Source: an uncultured Bacillota bacterium (lineage in GTDB: Bacteria > Bacillota > Clostridia > Peptostreptococcales > Anaerovoracaceae). From it: a DNA stretch of 10,603 nt. The DNA is taken from positions 1-10,603 of the forward strand of contig CASEFF010000203.1 of NCBI GenBank assembly GCA_949287115.1. Direction: 5' to 3'. This document shows, piece after piece, positions 7,056-10,603 of this stretch. Numbering within the stretch: the first letter of the stretch is position 1; every line of letters begins with the position of its first letter. Made by a program: the position numbers and the translations under genes. The notes under the pieces were generated by a model. It was given only the letters and a program-made list of their open reading frames with translations. It had not been told where the DNA came from and did not search any database.

Positions 7056-8024
7056 TCAGCCTCCTATGCTGTTCATGTTCCTTCCTGCGTGGCTCGGATT
7101 GTCCGCGTCGAGAGTTTCCCTCATCTGAGGTTTGCTCAGTATGGCCTGCCTTATTATCTCCGTCATCTCTTCGCGGTTCTTACCCTTGACCGATATCTCC
7201 GCTCCCGAGTGGAGGCACGGTTTCAGCATCCCGTCGGCCGTGAGCCTTATCTTGTTGCAGCCCTCGCAGAAATCGCAGCTTATCGGTCTTATGAGACCCA
7301 CTCTGCCCTTTGCGCCCGGAAGGGCATACATCACCGCCACTCCGTCTATCATCGTGCCGTTGCCGCCGTCCAGCGGCTCGAGTCCCGGTACGCTTTCCAG
7401 CACTCTGACGCAGCTTATGAACCTGGCCTTTTCAAATCCTATGCCGCCGCCTATGGGCATCAGCTCTATGAACCTCACTTCGAGGGGCCTGTCGACGGTC
7501 AGCTTCACGAAATCCTCTATCTCGTCATCGTTGAAACCGCCCATCAGCACCGTGTTTATCTTTATCTTTTCGAATCCCGCATCGAAGGCGGCCTCTATCC
7601 CGGCAAGGGCGTCGCCCAGCTCGCCGACCCGCGTTATCTCCCTGTACCGGTCTTCCCTAAGCGTGTCGAGGCTGATGTTCACCCTGTCGACTCCCGCTTT
7701 TCGCAGCTCCTTCGCGCATCCCGGCAGCAGCGTGCCGTTTGTCGTGATGCAAAGCTCCTCGACGCCGTCTATTGACGCTATGTTATGGCACAGCTCAACT
7801 ATGCCCCTCTTTACGAGGGGTTCGCCGCCCGTGACGCGTATCTTCCTGATGCCCAGCGATACCGCCGCCTTTACCGCGTCTATCGTCTCCTCCGCCGTCA
7901 TCATCTCGGCATGATCCCGCTTGACTATGCCCTCTTCGGGCATGCAGTATCTGCACCTGAGATTGCACAGCTCGGTGACCGATATCCTCATGTAATCTAT
8001 CGTTCTTCCGTAATTATCTATCAT
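7056..8024 (-). CDS. moaA: GTP 3',8-cyclase MoaA (radical SAM)
   Basis: MoaA is a radical SAM enzyme that rearranges GTP to 3',8-cyclo-7,8-dihydro-GTP, the first step of molybdenum cofactor synthesis. The protein has 322 residues, a normal length. The SAM-binding cluster motif CNLRCRYC gives Cys20, Cys24 and Cys27. The substrate-binding C-terminal cluster is Cys253, Cys256 and Cys270 (FCEGCNKIRLTADG, then PCL). The protein ends in Gly-Gly, which is required in this family for catalysis. The family N-terminus DNYGRTIDYMRIS begins at residue 3, fixing the start at 8024. There is no Shine-Dalgarno sequence, because a TATAAT box lies only 6 nt before the ATG. The gene heads the moaA-moaC-mog/MOSC operon and is divergent from the GIY-YIG gene. 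Confidence 0.97.
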   Translation of the reverse strand: MIDNYGRTIDYMRISVTELCNLRCRYCMPEEGIVKRDHAEMMTAEETIDAVKAAVSLGIRKIRVTGGEPLVKRGIVELCHNIASIDGVEELCITTNGTLLPGCAKELRKAGVDRVNISLDTLREDRYREITRVGELGDALAGIEAAFDAGFEKIKINTVLMGGFNDDEIEDFVKLTVDRPLEVRFIELMPIGGGIGFEKARFISCVRVLESVPGLEPLDGGNGTMIDGVAVMYALPGAKGRVGLIRPISCDFCEGCNKIRLTADGMLKPCLHSGAEISVKGKNREEMTEIIRQAILSKPQMRETLDADNPSHAGRNMNSIGG

Positions 8025-8030
8025 AGCATC

Positions 8031-8059
8031 ATTATATCAGAAAAGGTCATATTAGTCAG
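8031..8059 (-). promoter_or_regulatory. Predicted moaA promoter, implying a leaderless transcript
   Basis: On the minus strand, -35 CTGACT (8059-8054) is 17 bp from a perfect -10 TATAAT (8036-8031), itself preceded by TGA (extended -10). Only 6 nt separate the -10 from the moaA ATG, so the predicted +1 is at or beside the start codon. Confidence 0.72.
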
Positions 8060-8146
8060 CAAGTGTTTTGTATGCAAAGGATATGCGCAGGGGGGGATGG
8101 GTTTGCGGTAGCCCCATGGGGTCACTGTAATCTCATGTGCCTGCGT

Positions 8147-8188
8147 TTTTGCAGTTGCCTGTACGATTTCCCGCGCGTGACTGCAAAA
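8147..8188. repeat. Dyad copy 1: TTTTGCAGTTG-N20-TGACTGCAAAA
   Basis: The arms TTTTGCAGT and ACTGCAAAA are perfectly complementary over 9 bp. Two further positions (TG facing TG) would pair as G-U wobbles in a plus-strand RNA, but would mismatch in the minus-strand RNA. The 20-nt core differs from that of copy 2. Confidence 0.75.
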
Positions 8189-8294
8189 TTTTCAACCTTT
8201 GCGGACGCCCTTCCCCCTGACGTGCCCATTAAAGCCCCGAAAATGCTGTTCCGGGCCCTTTACCAAAAAGGTGAAGAACTCCTGACCCATTGGA

Positions 8295-8335
8295 TTTTGC
8301 AGTTGTTTTGCCGGAAGTGCGTCGATGACTGCAAA
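8295..8335. repeat. Dyad copy 2: TTTTGCAGTTG-N20-TGACTGCAAA
   Basis: Same arms and the same 20-nt core length as copy 1, 148 bp downstream and in the same orientation. Only the last base of the right arm and the core sequence differ. Confidence 0.75.
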
Positions 8336-8376
8336 CCACCGATGTATGGCCGCAGAGCCGATGCATGGACGCCGCC

Positions 8377-8405
8377 TTGACTTTTCCCGACGCCGGCGCC
8401 ATAAT
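8377..8405 (+). promoter_or_regulatory. Predicted promoter of the GIY-YIG gene, implying a leaderless transcript
   Basis: -35 TTGACT (8377-8382), a 17-bp spacer and -10 CATAAT (8400-8405) match the sigma-A consensus at 5/6 positions each. The ATG at 8412 follows after 6 nt, as at moaA. The spacer is GC-rich and contains GGCGCC. Confidence 0.65.
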
Positions 8406-8411
8406 CATGAT

Positions 8412-8747
8412 ATGACTACAGATAACAGGAAAAAAACGGATCGCCCGTGCGTATACATGCTCAGATGCGGCGACGGAACTTTATATACGGGCTGGACCAA
8501 CGACTTCGAAAGGCGTCTGGCTGCCCACAGGAGCGGCAAAGGCGCCAAGTACACGAAAGGGCGCGGGCCGCTGACTCCGGCGTACATCGAATACATGCCC
8601 GACAGATCGTCGGCCGCAAAGCGTGAAGCTGCCATCAAAAAGCTGACGCTGCAAAAGAAAAGACTTCTCATCGATTCGCCGCTGAATGCGCTGAAGGCGG
8701 CGGAAGAACAGGAGACGCCGGGTTCGACTGAGCCTTCAAAGATGTAA
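8412..8747 (+). CDS. GIY-YIG family nuclease (UPF0213-like small protein)
   Basis: This is a small single-domain GIY-YIG protein of 111 residues, the size of the UPF0213/YhbQ group. Related proteins cleave DNA, but the cellular role of this short class is not established. The signature is [16 protein letters not shown] (about residues 14-29), followed by the catalytic Arg region FERRLAAH, the GKGAKYT segment and the catalytic Glu in [10 protein letters not shown] basic stretch (KLTLQKKR) precedes a weakly conserved tail. I chose the ATG at 8412 because the family domain starts just after it and a promoter ends 6 nt before it; the frame is open further upstream to 8325 without family-like sequence. 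There is no Shine-Dalgarno sequence. It is the only plus-strand gene and is flanked on both sides by repeat-rich non-coding DNA. Confidence 0.88.
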   Translation: MTTDNRKKTDRPCVYMLRCGDGTLYTGWTNDFERRLAAHRSGKGAKYTKGRGPLTPAYIEYMPDRSSAAKREAAIKKLTLQKKRLLIDSPLNALKAAEEQETPGSTEPSKM

Positions 8748-8856
8748 GGGCGATAGCGGCGACGGCTTCGGGCTTATTCCACACCGTAATATCGGTCGGA
8801 AAAAGCGGTCTGCCTTCCGGACAAACTATCGTAGACCCGCCCTGCACAGCCTGTTA

Positions 8857-9067
8857 GCGATAAAATCCGACGCTTTTCAGTCGGTTTTTTGAAGAGAATA
8901 TCGCAAATACCGTTTAACAATCCATTAGCGATAGCGATTTCCCAGTATATGGATATATTCTATCGCTACGGCTTTCAGAATCCGCGACAGCGATAATCCG
9001 CCTCGAAAAAAACAAAAAAACAGGCTCAAACTATCGCTGCCATCGCTGTTTTGAGCAGTTAGCGATA
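8857..9067. repeat. Array of seven GCGATA motifs in alternating orientation
   Basis: GCGATA on the plus strand at 8857, 8928, 8990 and 9062; its complement TATCGC at 8899, 8961 and 9032. The orientations strictly alternate, with start-to-start spacings of 42, 29, 33, 29, 42 and 30 nt. An additional plus copy is at 8750. Neighbouring motifs are extended into longer inverted repeats: TAGCGATAG (8926-8934) with CTATCGCTA (8960-8968), and CAGCGATA (8988-8995) with TATCGCTG (9032-9039). Plus-strand copies share a context close to TTAGCGATAATC. Confidence 0.8.
8862..8890 (+). terminator. Candidate intrinsic terminator of the GIY-YIG gene
   Basis: CCGAC (8867-8871) pairs with GTCGG (8880-8884) around an 8-nt loop, followed by TTTTTT (8885-8890). 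AAAA before the stem can extend pairing with the T run across one mismatch. It lies about 115 nt after the GIY-YIG stop. The stem is short, so strength is uncertain. Confidence 0.5.
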
Positions 9068-9133
9068 ATCGGTCTGTCATCACGGGGCAAAGGGGCGAAG
9101 GGATACAGCGCGCAGGTGATGTCCTAAGAAAAC

Positions 9134-9171
9134 AGAAAAGACCGCCCGCGCCTTTTGCGCAAAAGCGGTCT
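9134..9171 (-). terminator. Intrinsic terminator of the DUF4825-like gene
   Basis: On the minus strand AGACCGC (9171-9165) pairs with GCGGTCT (9145-9139), and the message continues TTTTCTGTTTTC. The loop contains the palindrome TTTTGCGCAAAA. It lies about 42 nt after the stop of the gene at 9214-9816. Confidence 0.7.
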
Positions 9172-9213
9172 GAAGTCCTGTCTGCACCCGTGCAGGGTAT
9201 TCACACAATGTCG

Positions 9214-9816
9214 TTACTTTTCACCGGCCTGCTGCATGAGCAGATCTCTGAAATCGCCGGCCGAAGCGCCGTAGTCTTCTATATCTCCTTTGAGTCCTTC
9301 GGCAGCGCCCTTTTCATCCAGGGACACCGTCACGGTCTCATCTTCGGCTCCTGCCGATATGAGCGGATATGTCCACTGCACCTTGCCCACCGACGGCATC
9401 AGCGCCATCATCTGCTGGGCGCACAGCTTCATGTTGTCATCCAGCGTCTTCTTGTCGTTTTTCTGGACCGAATCATCGATCGCCACCGTCAGCACACGCG
9501 TATCTCCGTCGGCGGTTATCGTCACATCATATCCGCCGGTGATGTCCTCCAGCTTCATCGCTTCCATCAGATCGACCACCGCCGATGTGTCGTTGACATC
9601 TTCCACACGCTTGCCGTAAAGTTCCCTGGCATATTCTTCGGATGTATCGATCGTCATGGCTTCCGCATCCACCGTTTCGATGCTGTTTTCGGCGGATACC
9701 TCGTCTCCCTGACCGCGGCTCATCACTATCATCACGGCCGCGACGCCGAGTATCACGATCACCAGCCCCAACAGTATCAGTCTTACAGCTCTGGCATTGT
9801 CAAACAGTCTTCCCAT
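9214..9816 (-). CDS. Membrane-anchored protein with a DUF4825-like extracytoplasmic domain
   Basis: This 200-residue protein has one N-terminal membrane helix (about residues 11-33, RLILLGLVIVILGVAAVMIV) after a short basic segment, so it is probably anchored with the rest outside the cytoplasm. No lipobox Cys is seen. After an acidic linker, residues about 65-160 (LYGKRVEDVNDTSAVVDLM, a beta-rich stretch with TRVLTVAID, then CAQQMMALMPSVGKVQW) follow the layout of DUF4825 domains. That assignment is by eye and moderate. The function is unknown. GAGGTGGG precedes the ATG by about 5 nt. It lies 73 bp after the ABC exporter gene in the same direction, with a hairpin (9836-9860) between, and ends at a terminator. 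Confidence 0.75.
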   Translation of the reverse strand: MGRLFDNARAVRLILLGLVIVILGVAAVMIVMSRGQGDEVSAENSIETVDAEAMTIDTSEEYARELYGKRVEDVNDTSAVVDLMEAMKLEDITGGYDVTITADGDTRVLTVAIDDSVQKNDKKTLDDNMKLCAQQMMALMPSVGKVQWTYPLISAGAEDETVTVSLDEKGAAEGLKGDIEDYGASAGDFRDLLMQQAGEK

Positions 9817-9835
9817 AGTATCCCACCTCGCTCTT

Positions 9836-9860
9836 AAGATGTTTTCAGTTATAACATCTT
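9836..9860. repeat. Inverted repeat between the ABC and DUF4825-like genes
   Basis: AAGATGTT (9836-9843) and AACATCTT (9853-9860) form a perfect 8-bp dyad with a 9-nt loop. The T tract follows on the plus strand, where no gene needs termination. On the minus strand it would be a mid-operon RNA hairpin, or a DNA operator, about 20 nt before the start of the next gene. Confidence 0.6.
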
Positions 9861-9889
9861 TTTATGACAGGTATGTGACAGCCATGTAG

Positions 9890-10603
9890 CTATTCTGCAA
9901 ATTGGCTGTTGTACAGGTTCGTGTAAAATCCGCCTTTCGCCAGCAGTTCTTCGTGATTTCCCTGCTCGATTATATCTCCGTGATCCAGCACCAGTATGTG
10001 GTCCGCATCCTTTATCGTCGACAGCCTGTGGGCTATCACGAAGCTGGTCCTGCCTTCCATCAGCTTTGCCATGGCCTTCTGGATCAGCGCCTCCGTCCTC
10101 GTGTCGACGGAGCTGGTGGCTTCGTCCAGTATCAGTATCGGCGCATCTGCAAGGAACGCACGGGCGATGGTGAGAAGCTGCTTCTGACCCTGCGAGATGT
10201 TGGTAGCCTCTTCGTTGACTTCCATATCGTAGCCTTTGCTCTGGGTCTTTATGAAGTGGTCTATGTGGGCTGCTCTGGCGGCCGCCTCCACTTCCTCATC
10301 GGTCGCCTGCGGGTCGCCGTACCTGATGTTCTCCCTGATGGTGCCGTTGTTGAGCCACGTGTCCTGAAGGACCATGCCGAACATCTCTCTCAGGTTCTCC
10401 CTGGAAAGGGACGTGATGTCGTGGCCGTCTATGGTTATCCTTCCGCCGTCCAGCTCGTAAAAACGCATGAGCAGCTTGACGATGGTCGTCTTTCCGGCTC
10501 CCGTCGGCCCCACTATGGCCACCCGCTGACCCGGCTGGGCCGTGAAGGAAAAGTCCTTTATGACAGGCTCCTGAGGGCTGTACCCGAACTTCACGTTTTC
10601 AAA
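9890..10603 (-). CDS. ABC exporter subunit, nucleotide-binding domain (5' part outside the window)
   Basis: The visible 237 codons are the C-terminal ATPase domain of an exporter whose membrane part lies beyond the right edge; the frame is open there with family-like sequence ([10 protein letters not shown]). Walker A is GPTGAGKTT, the Q-loop is [13 protein letters not shown], the signature is NISQGQKQL, Walker B with catalytic Glu is [12 protein letters not shown], and the switch His is in [10 protein letters not shown]. The signature reads SQGQ rather than SGGQ, which is common in one subunit of Firmicutes heterodimeric multidrug-type exporters, so a partner subunit gene is expected just upstream. 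The substrate cannot be told. The GTG near 10594 is internal, not the real start. The DUF4825-like gene follows 73 bp downstream. Confidence 0.95.
   Translation of the reverse strand, partial: FENVKFGYSPQEPVIKDFSFTAQPGQRVAIVGPTGAGKTTIVKLLMRFYELDGGRITIDGHDITSLSRENLREMFGMVLQDTWLNNGTIRENIRYGDPQATDEEVEAAARAAHIDHFIKTQSKGYDMEVNEEATNISQGQKQLLTIARAFLADAPILILDEATSSVDTRTEALIQKAMAKLMEGRTSFVIAHRLSTIKDADHILVLDHGDIIEQGNHEELLAKGGFYTNLYNSQFAE

Larger units (their letters stand above)
8060..8376. other. Non-coding interval between the divergent promoters of moaA and the GIY-YIG gene
   Basis: No convincing gene is seen. It contains a run of seven G (8090-8096), a perfect palindrome CCCCATGGGG (8112-8121), two related dyads (8147-8188, 8295-8335) and an imperfect hairpin between them (8230-8262, arms TAAAG/CTTTA plus CCCG/CGGG). 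Because both flanking promoters start transcription at the gene starts, most of this interval lies outside either predicted transcript. Confidence 0.6.
8748..9213. other. Repeat-rich non-coding interval between convergent genes
   Basis: No gene is seen. The interval holds a candidate plus-strand terminator (8862-8890), an alternating array of GCGATA motifs (8857-9067), an A-rich tract (9006-9020), two exact copies of AAAAGCGGTCTG (8801-8812, 9161-9172) and a minus-strand terminator (9134-9171). Confidence 0.65.

Noticed and set aside
8060..8376. Molybdenum cofactor riboswitch for moaA
   Set aside because: The predicted moaA promoter lies between this region and the gene, so the region would not be in the message, and I could not match its hairpins to the known motif.
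8325..8411. Longer N-terminus for the GIY-YIG protein
   Set aside because: The extra residues are Arg/His-rich without family similarity, and the promoter -35 and -10 boxes lie inside this stretch.
8857..9067. CRISPR array
   Set aside because: The repeats are only 6-9 bp, alternate in orientation and have no uniform spacers or cas genes nearby.
8748..9213. Replication origin
   Set aside because: The A-rich tract and motif cluster prompted the idea, but there are no TTATCCACA-type DnaA boxes and no dnaA, dnaN or parA genes.
9836..9860. Intrinsic terminator of the ABC exporter gene
   Set aside because: On the minus strand the stem is AT-rich and followed by only two T; the T tract is on the opposite side. 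I list it only as an inverted repeat.

Overview
The window looks like a chromosomal segment of an anaerobic, Gram-positive-type bacterium, most likely a Clostridia-class Firmicute. The evidence is a C-terminal rubredoxin fused to an FprA-type flavo-diiron protein, AGGAGG-type ribosome binding sites, a Firmicutes-style ABC exporter subunit, and moderate GC with frequent ATA (Ile) and AGG/AGA (Arg) codons. No genus can be named from the sequence alone. Nearly every gene lies on the minus strand; the exception is a small GIY-YIG nuclease gene. No rRNA, tRNA, CRISPR array, insertion sequence or prophage gene was seen.

Layout, in minus-strand transcription order from the right edge: the 3' part of an ABC exporter ATPase gene (9890 to the edge); a small membrane-anchored protein with a DUF4825-like domain (9214-9816) followed by an intrinsic terminator; a repeat-rich non-coding block (8748-9213); the plus-strand GIY-YIG gene (8412-8747) with its own promoter; a second non-coding block with paired dyads (8060-8376); the molybdenum cofactor operon moaA-moaC-mog/MOSC (8024 to 5627); a 105-base gap with an 8-bp tandem repeat; a flavorubredoxin-like gene, nfo and a TetR-type regulator gene, closely packed (5521 to 2638); and ftsH with a translationally coupled DUF308 membrane protein gene (2525 to 163). 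A possible further reading frame runs off the left edge.

Functionally, moaA and moaC make cyclic pyranopterin monophosphate from GTP. The mog/MOSC fusion combines the later adenylylation step with a MOSC domain. moaD, moaE and moeA are not in the window. The flavo-diiron/rubredoxin protein (O2 or NO reduction), endonuclease IV (repair of abasic or oxidised DNA) and the TetR regulator look like one stress-response transcription unit. FtsH with a DUF308 protein suggests membrane-protein quality control.

The least ordinary signals are non-coding. (1) Seven GCGATA motifs alternate in orientation across 8857-9067, at spacings of about 30 or 42 bases. (2) Two dyads have identical 11-nt/10-nt arms and exactly 20 nt of unrelated core (8147-8188, 8295-8335). 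(3) Three start codons (moaA, the GIY-YIG gene, and a 9-codon frame before ftsH) sit exactly 6 nt after a -10 box, which predicts leaderless transcripts. (4) A perfect 10-bp hairpin lies inside the extended 5' end of nfo.
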